Shown here piece after piece: positions 16,900 through 26,175 of a stretch of 64,000 nt of DNA. Under the pieces are notes generated by a model that worked only from the letters and a program-made list of their open reading frames with translations, did not search any database and had not been told where the DNA came from. The translations under genes and the position numbers were made by a program. The stretch's first letter is position 1, and each line of letters starts with the position of its first letter. The DNA is from JBDSZL01 sp039925145. Its GTDB lineage: Bacteria > Acidobacteriota > Vicinamibacteria > Vicinamibacterales > SCN-69-37. Where the stretch lies: positions 20,095 to 84,094 of the forward strand of contig JBDSZL010000090.1 of the NCBI GenBank assembly GCA_039925145.1, in the 5' to 3' direction.

Positions 16900-16954
16900 G
16901 CATCCGGCGAGCCCCTCACCGCCTACTCGCTCGGCGGAATTCGCGCGCTCCTTC

Positions 16955-16960
16955 TATAAT
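16955..16960 (+). promoter_or_regulatory. -10 box of the gamma-carbonic-anhydrase-like gene (probable leaderless start)
   Basis: A perfect TATAAT ends seven bases before the ATG at 16968. The expected transcription start coincides with the start codon, and no Shine-Dalgarno sequence lies between them. Confidence 0.65.
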
Positions 16961-16967
16961 CTCCCGG

Positions 16968-17480
16968 ATGCTTCGGCCCTATCGTGGCGTGCTGCCGTCG
17001 GTGCACGCCTCCGCCTTCGTGGATCAGAGCGCTCAGATCATCGGCGACGTCACCGTTGGCGCAGAGAGCAGTATCTGGATGAACGTGGTCGTGCGCGGCG
17101 ACGTGAACGTGATTCGCATTGGTGACCGCTCCAACGTGCAGGACGGCGCCATTCTGCACGGCATGTTTCAGCGCCACAGCGTGCTCGTCGGCAGCGATGT
17201 CACGATCGGGCATGGCGCGATCGTTCACGGCTGCACGCTGAGCGACCGCGTGCTCGTCGGCATGGGTGCCGTCATCATGAACGGCGCCCAGGTGGGGGCA
17301 GACTCGATTGTGGCGGCGCGCGCCCTCGTGACGGAGGGTTTCACGGCGCCGCCCCGGTCGCTCATCATCGGCACGCCGGCCACGGTCCGGCGCGCGCTGA
17401 GCGACGAGGAAGTGGCGTCAATCCAGGGATACGCGGACCGGTACGTGCGGTATCGGCTCGACTACATGACACAGCCATGA
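16968..17480 (+). CDS. Gamma-carbonic anhydrase-like hexapeptide-repeat protein
   Basis: This 170-residue protein folds as a left-handed beta-helix of hexapeptide repeats, with turns such as QIIGDVTVGAESSIWMNVVV, LVGSDVTIGHGAIVHGCTLS and LVGMGAVIMNGAQVGADSIV. The gamma-CA pattern is present: Arg and Asp in VVRGDVNVIRIG, Gln-Asp in NVQDGAILH, and the three zinc histidines in LHGM, GHGAIVHG. It could therefore be a zinc carbonic anhydrase, but many YrdA/PaaY-type relatives are of unproven activity. The start is set by the conserved N-terminus (MLRPYRGVLPSVHASAFVD) and by the TATAAT just upstream. hisS follows after 46 bases. Confidence 0.88.
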   Translation: MLRPYRGVLPSVHASAFVDQSAQIIGDVTVGAESSIWMNVVVRGDVNVIRIGDRSNVQDGAILHGMFQRHSVLVGSDVTIGHGAIVHGCTLSDRVLVGMGAVIMNGAQVGADSIVAARALVTEGFTAPPRSLIIGTPATVRRALSDEEVASIQGYADRYVRYRLDYMTQP

Positions 17481-17526
17481 ACGGACAGCCGTCCTCAGCC
17501 GCAGAGAGAGAAGGGCAGCCACCTTC

Positions 17527-18891
17527 ATGGCGATGACACAGCCGGCCCGGGGCACCCGGGATTTTCTGCCCGCTGACATCCGTCGGCGTGAGTACGTGAT
17601 CGGAGTCGTCCGCGACGTCTACACGCGCTATGGATTCGAACCGCTCGAGACTCCGGCGTTCGAGAACATCGCGACGCTCACCGGCAAGTACGGCGACGAA
17701 GGCAACAAGCTCATCTTCAAGATTCTCCGCCGTGGTGAGCACGAAGGGACGGGGGAGGCCGATCTCGCCCTGCGATACGACCTCACCGTTCCGCTGGCCC
17801 GGGTCGTGGCGCAGTATCAGAGCGAGCTGCCGCGTTTCTTCAAGCGCTATCAGATTCAGCCGGTCTGGCGCGCCGACCGCCCCGCGCGCGGTCGCTTTCG
17901 CGAGTTCTACCAGTGCGACATCGACGCCATCGGGTCGACGTCGCTCGTGGTCGAAGCTGAGCTGTTGGCCGCGGTCAGCGAGGTCCTGACACGACTGGGC
18001 TTCACCGACTTCGTGATCCGCCTGAACCACCGCCAGCTCCTCTCGACCATGCTCGAGTCGCTGGGGATTCCGGCAGCGCTGCACGGCGACGCGCTCGTGG
18101 CGCTCGACAAGCTCGACAAGGTCGGCCCCCAGGGCGTCGAGCAGGAGCTGGTCGGACGTGGTGTGGATGCGTCCGCGACCGTCAGGTGCCTGACCTTTCT
18201 GGGCTCTGTCGCGGCCGACGGCGCCGTCGCGGGGGCCGTGCTGGCACGGCTGCGCGATCTCGTGTCGGCGCACCCGGCGGGCGTCGCGGCTGTCGAGGAT
18301 CTGGATCAATTGGTAGCGCTCTCCCAGGGAACGGGAGCGGCGGGCCGGATCCGGATCGATCCGAGCCTGGCGCGCGGGCTGTCATACTACACCGGCGCCA
18401 TCATGGAGGTGGCGGTCCCGGATCTGGCCGGCAGCCTCGGTGGCGGCGGGCGGTACGACAACCTCATCGGGATGTTCCTCGGCCGCGAGATCCCGGCCTG
18501 CGGCTTCTCTCTCGGTCTCGAACGCATCATCGTCGTCATGTCCGAGCGGGCGATGTTTCCAGCCGAGGTGTCCCGCAGCGCGACCGATGTCATGATCACG
18601 TTTCTCGAAGACGCGTGTCGGGCCGACGCCCTGGCACTGGCTGCGGATCTGCGGCGCGCGTCGCTGGCGGTCGATATCTATCCGGAGACGAGCCGCAAGC
18701 TCGAGAAGGCGCTGAAATATGCCTCGAGCCGGCAGGTGCCGATGCTGGCCATCATCGGTCCCGACGAGATGGCGCGGGGCGACGTCACGCTCCGCGATCT
18801 CAGCACGCGGAATCAGACACGGGTCGCGCGCGCCGAGGTAGCCGTGACGATTCGGGACGGACTCACACGAACTGGGAAGGACGCGGAGTGA
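17527..18891 (+). CDS. hisS: Histidyl-tRNA synthetase
   Basis: This 454-residue class II synthetase charges tRNA-His. It opens with the conserved RGTRDFLPADIRRRE; class II motif 2 and the histidine-binding loop are seen in RYQIQPVWRADRPARGRFRE (near residue 101) and LARGLSYYTGAIMEV (near 281); motif 3 is in GFSLGLERI. The C-terminal anticodon-binding domain (DVYPETSRKLEKALKYAS-like) is complete. ATG 17527 and ATG 17533 are both possible starts. Its stop overlaps the GTG of aspS by four bases (GTGA), the common hisS-aspS coupling. Confidence 0.96.
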   Translation: MAMTQPARGTRDFLPADIRRREYVIGVVRDVYTRYGFEPLETPAFENIATLTGKYGDEGNKLIFKILRRGEHEGTGEADLALRYDLTVPLARVVAQYQSELPRFFKRYQIQPVWRADRPARGRFREFYQCDIDAIGSTSLVVEAELLAAVSEVLTRLGFTDFVIRLNHRQLLSTMLESLGIPAALHGDALVALDKLDKVGPQGVEQELVGRGVDASATVRCLTFLGSVAADGAVAGAVLARLRDLVSAHPAGVAAVEDLDQLVALSQGTGAAGRIRIDPSLARGLSYYTGAIMEVAVPDLAGSLGGGGRYDNLIGMFLGREIPACGFSLGLERIIVVMSERAMFPAEVSRSATDVMITFLEDACRADALALAADLRRASLAVDIYPETSRKLEKALKYASSRQVPMLAIIGPDEMARGDVTLRDLSTRNQTRVARAEVAVTIRDGLTRTGKDAE

Positions 18892-20669
18892 ACGAGGAAC
18901 GAGCAAGCCCGTACCGGACGCACACATGCGACGTGCTGCGATCCGGACACATTGGGGAGACGGTCCGGCTGGCAGGCTGGGTGCATCGCAAGCGCGACCA
19001 CGGCAATCTGCTGTTCGTGGACCTGCGCGATCATTACGGGTTGACGCAGTGTGTTGTCACCCCCGGATCGACGGCCTTCGCCGCCGCCGAGCACCTCCGG
19101 AACGAGAGCGTGATCAGCGTCGTCGGGCGTGTCGTCGGACGCTCGGACACAAACGTCAATCCGGCATTGCCGACCGGGACAGTTGAAGTGGACGTCGAAC
19201 AGCTCGACGTGCTGTCGACCGCCGAGACGCTGCCGTTCCAGGTGGCCGGAACGCAGGAGATTCCGGAAGAGCAGCGCCTGCGCCATCGCTTCCTCGATCT
19301 GCGCCGCGAGAAATTGCACGCCAATATCATCCTGCGGTCGCGCGTCATCAACAGCATCCGGCGGCGTATGCAAGAGGGGGGCTTCCTCGAATTCCAGACG
19401 CCGATCCTCACGTCGAGCTCGCCGGAAGGCGCGCGTGACTACCTCGTGCCCAGCCGGTTGCACCCCGGAAAGTTCTACGCGTTGCCGCAGGCGCCCCAGC
19501 AGTTCAAGCAGTTGCTCATGGTCGCCGGATTCGACCGCTACTTCCAGATCGCGCCGTGCTTCCGCGATGAGGACGCGCGGGCCGATCGATCCCCTGGAGA
19601 GTTCTATCAGCTCGACGTGGAGATGTCCTTCGTCACGCAGGATGACGTCTTCGAGGCCATCGAGCCGGTGCTGTCTGGTGTCTTCAGCGAGTTCTCCGAC
19701 TGGACGGTGACGCCGCCGCCATTTCCGCGCATCACCTACGACGACGCGATGGCGATGTATGGCAGCGACAAGCCGGACCTCCGCAATCCGATCAAGGCCG
19801 CCGACGTGTCCGATCTCTTCAAGGCATCGCCGTTCGCGGTGTTTGCCGAGGTCGTGGCCAAGGGCGGAGTCGTGCGCGCGATTCCCGCACCGGGTGCGGC
19901 TGACCGGCCGCGCAGCTTCTTCGACAAGACGGTCGGTCTCGGAGAATCGCTCGGACTGGCAGGTCTGGCCTACGTCGTCAATGGCGACACGCCCCGCGGA
20001 CCGCTCGCGAAGTATCTGCCCGAGGCCGATCGCGAGGCGATCTTCGCGCGCGCTGGCGTGCAGAAGGGCGACGCCGTGTTTTTCGTGGCGGGTCCGGCAA
20101 AGAGCTTGAGCCGTCCGATCGACGGGCTGCGCGCGCACCTTGGCCGGGAGCTCGGCCTCATGGAGGCCAACGCCTATCGGTTCTGCTGGATCACGGATTT
20201 CCCGTTCTTCGAACTCGACGAGGAAACGCAGCAGGTGACGTTCAGCCACAATCCCTTTTCGATGCCGCAAGGCGGCCTCGATGCGCTGAACACCGCAGAC
20301 CCGCTGACGATCAAGGCGTTTCAGTACGACATCGTGTGCAATGGCGTCGAGCTCTCGAGTGGCGCCATCCGGAACCACAAGCCCGATGTGATGCTTCGCG
20401 CGTTCGAAATCGCAGGGTACGGCCCCGACGAAGTGGAGCGGCGATTCGGCGGCATGCTCGCCGCCTTCCGGTACGGTGCGCCGCCGCACGGGGGGCTTGC
20501 ACCGGGCATCGATCGCATCGTGATGCTGCTGGCCCGCGAGCCCAACATCCGCGAGGTCATCGCGTTTCCGATGACGCAGAACGCGGAAGACCTGCTGATG
20601 CGCGCCCCGTCGGCCGTTGGCCTCAAACAGCTGCGCGAGTTGCACATCAGAACCGTCGTCAAGGACTAG
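18888..20669 (+). CDS. aspS: Aspartyl-tRNA synthetase
   Basis: This 593-residue class II synthetase begins with an OB-fold anticodon domain (VRLAGWVHRKRDHGNLLFVD) and carries motif 2 in FRDEDARADRSPGEFYQLDV, the large GAD insertion domain of bacterial AspRS (about residues 300-420) and motif 3 in GGLAPGIDRIVMLL. The RSPGEFYQLD wording, instead of RQPEFTQID, is the variant I associate with alphaproteobacterial-type AspRS. It starts at a GTG that overlaps the hisS stop. Whether it is discriminating or also charges tRNA-Asn cannot be settled from this window. Confidence 0.95.
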   Translation: MNEERASPYRTHTCDVLRSGHIGETVRLAGWVHRKRDHGNLLFVDLRDHYGLTQCVVTPGSTAFAAAEHLRNESVISVVGRVVGRSDTNVNPALPTGTVEVDVEQLDVLSTAETLPFQVAGTQEIPEEQRLRHRFLDLRREKLHANIILRSRVINSIRRRMQEGGFLEFQTPILTSSSPEGARDYLVPSRLHPGKFYALPQAPQQFKQLLMVAGFDRYFQIAPCFRDEDARADRSPGEFYQLDVEMSFVTQDDVFEAIEPVLSGVFSEFSDWTVTPPPFPRITYDDAMAMYGSDKPDLRNPIKAADVSDLFKASPFAVFAEVVAKGGVVRAIPAPGAADRPRSFFDKTVGLGESLGLAGLAYVVNGDTPRGPLAKYLPEADREAIFARAGVQKGDAVFFVAGPAKSLSRPIDGLRAHLGRELGLMEANAYRFCWITDFPFFELDEETQQVTFSHNPFSMPQGGLDALNTADPLTIKAFQYDIVCNGVELSSGAIRNHKPDVMLRAFEIAGYGPDEVERRFGGMLAAFRYGAPPHGGLAPGIDRIVMLLAREPNIREVIAFPMTQNAEDLLMRAPSAVGLKQLRELHIRTVVKD

Positions 20670-20713
20670 ACGCGTCGAGGGCACGTGTCGACGAGCCGAC
20701 CGCCCATCGCCCC

Positions 20714-21628
20714 ATGACCCAGTCGCCAGGCGCCCCTATGGCAGGTCTCGATCTGGGCGGGACCAAGATCGCGGCGATCGTGCTCGACCGCCAGGGGCGC
20801 ACGCTCTGGGAGCAGCGAATCGCCACGCCTCGCCATGACTATCCGGAAACGCTGGCCGCCCTCGCCGGTCTGGTGGCCGCGGCCGAGGCGGCCGTTGGCA
20901 CCCGATGCACGGTCGGCATCGGCATGCCCGGCGCCATATCGCCTGCGACCGGTCTCGTGAAGAACGCCAACTCGACGTGGCTCAACGGGCAACCGCTGAA
21001 GCGCGATCTCGAGCAGTGCCTGGAGCGCGAAGTGCGCCTCGCTAACGACGCGAACTGCCTCGCGGTCTCCGAGGCCGCCGACGGCGCGGCCGCGGGCGCC
21101 GAGGTCGTCTTCGGCGTGATCATCGGCACTGGAACGGGTGGCGGGCTGGTTGTGCGCGGGAGCGTCGTCACGGGGGCGAACGCGATTGCGGGTGAATGGG
21201 GACACAACCCGTTGCCCTGGCCCGACATGGACGAACTGCCAGGACCTGCGTGCTACTGCGGACTCCACGGTTGTATCGAGACGTTTCTCTCAGGACCGGG
21301 GCTGGCCGCCGATTACCAGCGCCGAACCGGTCAGCAGATCAGCAGCGAGGATATCGTCGCCCGTCGTGATGCGGGTGACCCGCACGCCAGCGCGAGCATG
21401 GAGGCCTGGACGCGACGGCTCGCCCGCGCAGTCGCTGCCGTCATCAACGTCCTCGATCCTCACGTCATCGTGGTCGGCGGGGGGCTCTCGCGAATCGGAC
21501 AGATCTACGACGACGTGCCGCGGCTGTGGGGCTCGTGGGTCTTCTCGGATCACGTGGCGACCCGCTTCGTTCCTGCCAGGTACGGCGACGCAAGCGGCGT
21601 CCGCGGTGCGGCGTGGCTGTGGCAATAG
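20714..21628 (+). CDS. ROK-family sugar kinase
   Basis: This 304-residue ATP-dependent sugar kinase opens with the phosphate-binding DLGGTKIAAIVLD. The catalytic region is VRLANDANCLAVSEA, followed by GVIIGTGTGGG and the ROK zinc motif CYCGLHGCIETFLSG (near residues 178-192). The wording around the zinc motif resembles fructokinase/N-acetylglucosamine kinase (Mak/NagK) more than glucokinase; substrate is uncertain. ATG 20714 or ATG 20738 may be the start; both precede the nucleotide-binding loop. It follows aspS after 44 bases and converges with the antiporter gene. Confidence 0.88.
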   Translation: MTQSPGAPMAGLDLGGTKIAAIVLDRQGRTLWEQRIATPRHDYPETLAALAGLVAAAEAAVGTRCTVGIGMPGAISPATGLVKNANSTWLNGQPLKRDLEQCLEREVRLANDANCLAVSEAADGAAAGAEVVFGVIIGTGTGGGLVVRGSVVTGANAIAGEWGHNPLPWPDMDELPGPACYCGLHGCIETFLSGPGLAADYQRRTGQQISSEDIVARRDAGDPHASASMEAWTRRLARAVAAVINVLDPHVIVVGGGLSRIGQIYDDVPRLWGSWVFSDHVATRFVPARYGDASGVRGAAWLWQ

Positions 21629-21643
21629 TGTGTGTTGATCGTT

Positions 21644-22861
21644 TCAGCGATCGGCCGACAGGGGCGCGCGAGCGCCCAACCGTGCGATCCCCGCTTCACC
21701 AGACTGCACCAGGGCGAACCGCGTACTGGCGGGCCCGATCATTTCGAACACCGCCACCGACGCCAGGACAATCGTGGCGACGACCGGGGCGAACTGCGGG
21801 TACCGGCTGTGGACGGTTAGCGTCAGGCCGACAGCCAGGCCTGCCTGCGCCTGCAAGGCAAAGCCGAGGAACCTGCGGACGCCCGGATCGAGCCCCAGCC
21901 GCCACGCCGCGAGTCGCGCGCCGGCAAACTTGCCGCTCGCCCGCCCCACGATGTAGACGACACCCAGCCACCCCATCTCCGGGATACGGCTCACATCGAG
22001 CTCCGCCCCCGCGATCACGAAGAAGATCGCGTAGAACGGCGGATCCGTGTGTGACAGCGCGCCGAAGAGGCGGTGACTTCGGTCCGCCAGATTCACCATC
22101 GTGGCGCCGACGGCCAGACTCGTCACCAGCGGCGAAAGATTAAGTGCTCGCGAAATGCCGACGCAAAACAAAATCGCTCCGGCCAGCAGGATCAACATCT
22201 CGCCCCGTTCGGTCACGTGTGTCGACCACCGAGCGATAAGCAGCCCGACCAGGTAACCCAACGCCGCAGCGCCGACCAGTTCCCACGAAAACCAGAACAG
22301 CGAGCGATAGACCATCTCGCTCCTCGCGAGCCCCTCCAGGCCAATCGTGAGATCGATACCGGCCGCGACGAGGCCGAACAACGAAATGCACAGCAGGTTG
22401 TTGACCGCGATGATGCCCAGCAAATTGTCTGTCAGGGGCCCGGCGCTGTCGCATTCGCGAATGACCATCAACGTCGACGCCGGTGCAGTGGCCGTGGCGA
22501 TTGCTCCGAGCAGTAGCGAGATCGCCCATGACTGGCCGCACCACAAGGCGCCGGCCGTCACGAGCGTCGCCGCCAACGCCGATTCGACGAGCGTGAGCAG
22601 GACAACCTGCCGGCCGATGCGCCGGAACAGTGAAAATTCGAAAACCGCACCCACCGAGAAGAGGATGAGACCGAGAGCCACTTCGCTCAGCACACCCAGG
22701 GCAACCAGATTGTCCTCGCTCAACCATCCGAGAACGGACGGCCCCAGCGCGATGCCCACCAGGATGTATCCCGTCACCTCCGGAATGCGAAGAGCCTTCA
22801 CGAGATGTCCGGCCAGGAGTGCCAACAGCAAAATGAGTCCGATGGACGTCAGTTCATTCAT
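21644..22861 (-). CDS. CPA2-type cation:proton antiporter
   Basis: This 405-residue integral membrane protein of the KefB/GerN type (Na+/H+ or K+/H+ exchange) has about twelve hydrophobic segments. The first is MNELTSIGLILLLALLAGHL, and the characteristic GYILVGIALGPSVLG and ATATAPASTLMVIRE segments follow. There is no C-terminal TrkA-N domain, so it is the short form. A Shine-Dalgarno GGAGA lies a few bases before the ATG. The gene starts only 12 bases after the stop of the HtrA-like gene, which makes an operon and suggests that the two proteins work together in the envelope. Confidence 0.88.
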   Translation of the reverse strand: MNELTSIGLILLLALLAGHLVKALRIPEVTGYILVGIALGPSVLGWLSEDNLVALGVLSEVALGLILFSVGAVFEFSLFRRIGRQVVLLTLVESALAATLVTAGALWCGQSWAISLLLGAIATATAPASTLMVIRECDSAGPLTDNLLGIIAVNNLLCISLFGLVAAGIDLTIGLEGLARSEMVYRSLFWFSWELVGAAALGYLVGLLIARWSTHVTERGEMLILLAGAILFCVGISRALNLSPLVTSLAVGATMVNLADRSHRLFGALSHTDPPFYAIFFVIAGAELDVSRIPEMGWLGVVYIVGRASGKFAGARLAAWRLGLDPGVRRFLGFALQAQAGLAVGLTLTVHSRYPQFAPVVATIVLASVAVFEMIGPASTRFALVQSGEAGIARLGARAPLSADR

Positions 22862-22873
22862 GGGTCTCCGATG

Positions 22874-24143
22874 TCAGCGGACCAGTGTGCCCCACCGGCG
22901 GCCGCCGCGGTGGACTTCGAACCACACCGGAAGCCGCTTGTCGTCACTGAGCCGCCGGTTGACCTGATCGAGGCTCCGGGGCTCGGCTTGATCGATCCGG
23001 ACAACGCGATCGCCGGCTAGAAGGCCGGCCCGCGCGGCAGGGCTGTCGGGCCGGACTGTTCCTATGTGGTACTCCGTTCGCGGCGACTCGAGAGTCACAC
23101 CGGCGCCAGCCGGCGTGGCTCTCGGCTCGGTCTCAATGCCAATCCGTGGCAGCGCGACTGTCAACCGTTTGGATGCGCGAAGGATGCTCAGCTCGACCGG
23201 CGCATCGGACGATGTCGTCATGGCGCGCAGATTCTCCGGTGTCATGAGGTCGACTCCGTCGACAGCCATGACAACGTCGCCCGCTCTGAGGCTGTCACCG
23301 GCCAAGCCCGTCCAGACCTCTCGCACGAGAAGACCCTTTGTGGTCCCGAAGTAGTCCTGCTCCTCAGGGGACAGCGGCTCGAGCCCGAGGCCGTAGCTGC
23401 CGCGCACCCGTTGCTCGATCGTATTCGCGCCCGTCAGGATGCGTTGAATGCTTGCGGCTGCGACCACAATCATGCGGGCGCCGCACGGCAGCATCATCCC
23501 GACCAGTTGGCCATCGATATCGAAGAGTCCGCCGCCCCTCATCGCCTCCACCAGCACCAGACTCGATACCACCTCATCGACGGGCGTCGTGCCACAGTCA
23601 GTCGAGACGGTCTGACGAAAGTTCCCGGCGGCGAATGTCGACGTGAGGCCGGTCCGCCACACAGCCAGGACCCATTCGCCCGATTGGGGCAGCGATGTGG
23701 CGCGACGGACGGGCGTGAGCAGGAACTTCTGGTCGATACCCACAGCGGCCAATGGCAGGTTCGGCCCCCAGATGGCCGGGTGTCCATCGACCTCCGTCGA
23801 CGACGTGGTAACACTGAACGCAAGAGGTGCGTTGCTGTCCGCGATTGGCGACGTCACGAGACGTCCCTCATCCCAGACGATCCCGCTGACCTGTGCACGT
23901 CGGGCGTAGGCTACCGACGGTTCGACATCGTTGGCGACTCTGGCGAAGTACTTCGCCATACTATCCAGCGAGCGACGCTCCGTGCGTCTCGCGAGCTGCT
24001 CCAGTTCTGTCTCCGACGGCGTTGGCGCAGCCTTCTCCGGAAGATCGCGAGGTCGTACCAGCCACCCGCCGATCAGAATGAGGCAGGATGCGACCGCTAG
24101 AATGCCGACGTACCGCGAATTCCGGAGGTTTGGCCCGTCCACG
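22874..24143 (-). CDS. Membrane-anchored HtrA-like pseudoprotease with two PDZ domains
   Basis: The protein (about 422 residues) has one N-terminal membrane helix (YVGILAVASCLILIGGWLV), a trypsin-like HtrA/DegS-type domain and two C-terminal PDZ domains (YGLGLEPLSPEEQDYF to about 330, then a second with VRPDSPAARAGLLAGDRVVR). All three catalytic positions appear lost: the His site reads RLVTSPIAD instead of TNxHV, the Asp site NLPLAAVGID has no acidic residue at the place of TDLAVL, and the Ser site reads EAMRGGGLFD in place of GNSGGP. It is therefore likely a periplasmic binding or scaffold protein. A GTG at 24143 with a TATGCT box five bases upstream is the chosen start; a GTG at 24193 would add 17 residues. 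It is co-transcribed with the antiporter downstream. Confidence 0.7.
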
Positions 24144-24148
24144 AGTAA

Positions 24149-24154
24149 GCATAG
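24149..24154 (-). promoter_or_regulatory. -10-like box before the HtrA-like gene
   Basis: On the minus strand TATGCT is followed by TACTC and then the GTG at 24143. The spacing of five bases is one shorter than at most other such sites in the window; it supports the shorter protein start. Confidence 0.35.
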
Positions 24155-24342
24155 CCCGGGGTATGCTCCGTGTACCGACGTTCCCGCCGGCACGATTCAC
24201 CGCGTCAGCGGCGCCGGAAGGGGGGCGGTGGTGCGTGAACCCTCGAGTCAGCCCGCCTGCGCGGCCCATGGATTCCTTTGGCCGGCCGTTCAACCCGCTA
24301 TCAATTGACGATGGCCTGTTTCCAGGCCGATGAGGTCGCCAC

Positions 24343-25617
24343 GTGAACGTCTTCGATGTCGCCGCGATTCTGGTGGCCGCGGCCGCTGTGTTCGGCTATC
24401 TGAATTACCGGCTCCTGCGCCTGCCGCCGACGACTGGCACGCTCCTCGTTGCGCTCGTCAGCTCGCTGGTGATCGTCGTGGTCGAACAGTTGACGCCGGG
24501 AATGGATCTTCGGCCCGCGCTCGGACGCTTTCTCGGCGAGATCGACTTCGACCAGACGCTGATGCACGGTCTCTTGTGCTTCCTCCTCTTTGCTGGCGCC
24601 CTGCACGTGGATCTCGATGGTCTCATTCAGCACCGGTGGATCATCGCCGGTCTCGCCACGGTCGGTGTCGTGCTGTCGGTGACGGTCGTCGGAGGCTTGA
24701 CCTGGGTCACGTTTGGTCTGCTCGGCCTGCCGGTCAGTCTGCTGGCCTGCCTGACCTTCGGCGCCCTGATCTCACCAACCGATCCGATCGCCGTGATGGG
24801 GCTGCTCAAGGAACTCCGGGCACCCCAGAGTCTGGAGGCGCAAATTGCCGGCGAGTCGCTGTTCAACGATGGCATTGGCGTCGTGGTGTTCATGGGACTG
24901 GCATCGCTGGCCCATCTGTCGGGATCGGCCGATCCGGGCGCACCCGATCCGGGCACCCGGGAGTTGGTGGTGTTCGCGATTCGCGAAGTGGCTGGCGGTG
25001 TCGCGCTGGGTCTTGCCCTCGGCTACATCGGATACCGCGCACTCAAGAGCATCGACGATCATCCCCTGGAGCTGCTGATCACGCTGGCTCTGGTGATGTT
25101 CCTGTATGCGCTGTCGTTCTGGGTGCACGTGTCGGGCCCTATCGCCGTCGTCGTGGCGGGACTCCTCATCGGAAACCCGGGCCGCCGACTCGCGATGAGC
25201 GACAGGACGCGCGAGCACATCGACGCATTCTGGAGAATGATTGACGAGGTACTGAACGCCGTCCTGTTCCTGCTGCTCGGACTGGAAGTCTTTGCGGTGC
25301 CGCGCTGGTCCGATGTGGCGCTCCCGGCATTGCTGGTCGTGCCGATTTGCCTGCTCGCGCGCCTGGTGTCGGTGGCCGTTCCTGTCGCCGCGATGAGGGT
25401 CCGGGGGCCCCTTCGTTGGGGCCTGGTGCCGATTCTCACCTGGAGTGGCCTCCGCGGCGGCATCTCGGTGGCGCTCGCGCTGGCCCTGCCACCCTTTCCG
25501 GCCAAGAATGTCCTGCTGGCGAGCACGTACGCTGTGGTGATCTTTTCGGTCCTGGTGCAGGGGCTCACGGTCCGGCGGCTCCTGGCGCACTACGGTGTCG
25601 GGGATCGCGTGCGCTGA
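24343..25617 (+). CDS. CPA1-type sodium:proton antiporter (NhaP-like)
   Basis: This 424-residue membrane protein has about twelve hydrophobic segments and the CPA1 signature pieces ALISPTDPIAVMGLLKELR (near residue 141) and GESLFNDGIGVVVFMGL (near 170), the second containing the Asn-Asp pair of the ion site. The protein ends shortly after the last helix with no long cytoplasmic tail. GTG 24343 has GAGG seven bases upstream. It diverges from the HtrA-like/CPA2 operon with about 200 bases between starts, so two different families of antiporter sit back to back. Confidence 0.88.
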   Translation: MNVFDVAAILVAAAAVFGYLNYRLLRLPPTTGTLLVALVSSLVIVVVEQLTPGMDLRPALGRFLGEIDFDQTLMHGLLCFLLFAGALHVDLDGLIQHRWIIAGLATVGVVLSVTVVGGLTWVTFGLLGLPVSLLACLTFGALISPTDPIAVMGLLKELRAPQSLEAQIAGESLFNDGIGVVVFMGLASLAHLSGSADPGAPDPGTRELVVFAIREVAGGVALGLALGYIGYRALKSIDDHPLELLITLALVMFLYALSFWVHVSGPIAVVVAGLLIGNPGRRLAMSDRTREHIDAFWRMIDEVLNAVLFLLLGLEVFAVPRWSDVALPALLVVPICLLARLVSVAVPVAAMRVRGPLRWGLVPILTWSGLRGGISVALALALPPFPAKNVLLASTYAVVIFSVLVQGLTVRRLLAHYGVGDRVR

Positions 25618-25673
25618 TCGAGCTGCCGATCGAATCGGCGCCCGCAAATGTTCCCGAACGCGGGAATTCGGGG

Positions 25674-25679
25674 TAGGTT
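25674..25679 (+). promoter_or_regulatory. -10 box of the VOC gene (probable leaderless start)
   Basis: TAGGTT is followed by six bases and the ATG at 25686. No ribosome-binding site is present. Confidence 0.45.
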
Positions 25680-25685
25680 ACGGCG

Positions 25686-26123
25686 ATGCGGTCACAGCCT
25701 CTCATCTGCGTCGCCGATGTCGAAGCCAGCAGCCGGTGGTATCAGCGCCTCCTGGGCTGCCGCGGAGCTCACGGTGGCAAGAACTATGAGCAACTCGTGA
25801 AGGGTGGCTCGCTCATCCTGCAATTGCACAGCTTTGACGTGGAGGATCATCACGGCCCCATCGGGGATCGCGCCGATCGACCCTACGGCAATGGTGTGCT
25901 GCTCTGGTTCGAAGTGGATGACTTCGACGCCGCAATGCAGCGGGCGGCGGAGATGCACGTGGAGATCGTGCTGCCCCGCCATCGCAACCCTCCCGATGGT
26001 GACGGAGGCCCGAACCACTGGGAATGCTGGATGCATGACCCGGATGGCTACACGGTCGTCATCGCCAGCCCGTATGGCACTGCCGACGGTGCATGGCGTC
26101 CCCCGCCGGATCTATTCGCCTAG
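25686..26123 (+). CDS. VOC-superfamily (glyoxalase/bleomycin-resistance fold) protein
   Basis: This 145-residue single-unit VOC protein starts with a typical first strand and helix (PLICVADVEASSRWYQRLLG) and closes with WMHDPDGYTVVIASP, the usual metal-side glutamate position being occupied by aspartate/valine rather than a clear Glu. Metal ligands are therefore uncertain; His53-like HSFDVEDHH and the HWECW segment may contribute. Family members include glyoxalases, dioxygenases and drug-binding proteins, and no substrate can be named. The gene lies downstream of the CPA1 antiporter but seems to have its own promoter. Confidence 0.8.
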   Translation: MRSQPLICVADVEASSRWYQRLLGCRGAHGGKNYEQLVKGGSLILQLHSFDVEDHHGPIGDRADRPYGNGVLLWFEVDDFDAAMQRAAEMHVEIVLPRHRNPPDGDGGPNHWECWMHDPDGYTVVIASPYGTADGAWRPPPDLFA

Positions 26124-26175
26124 CAGCCCGCGGTGAACCGCGACGTAGATGCGGACACTTCTTGCTGTGCGGGTC

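Noticed and set aside
18186..18887. N-terminal extension of aspS into hisS
   Set aside because: The frame is open but reads as Arg/Gly-rich nonsense; the conserved AspRS start follows GTG 18888.
18813..20684. 623-codon minus-strand frame across aspS
   Set aside because: Opposite strand of a clear synthetase gene; composition is typical of shadows.
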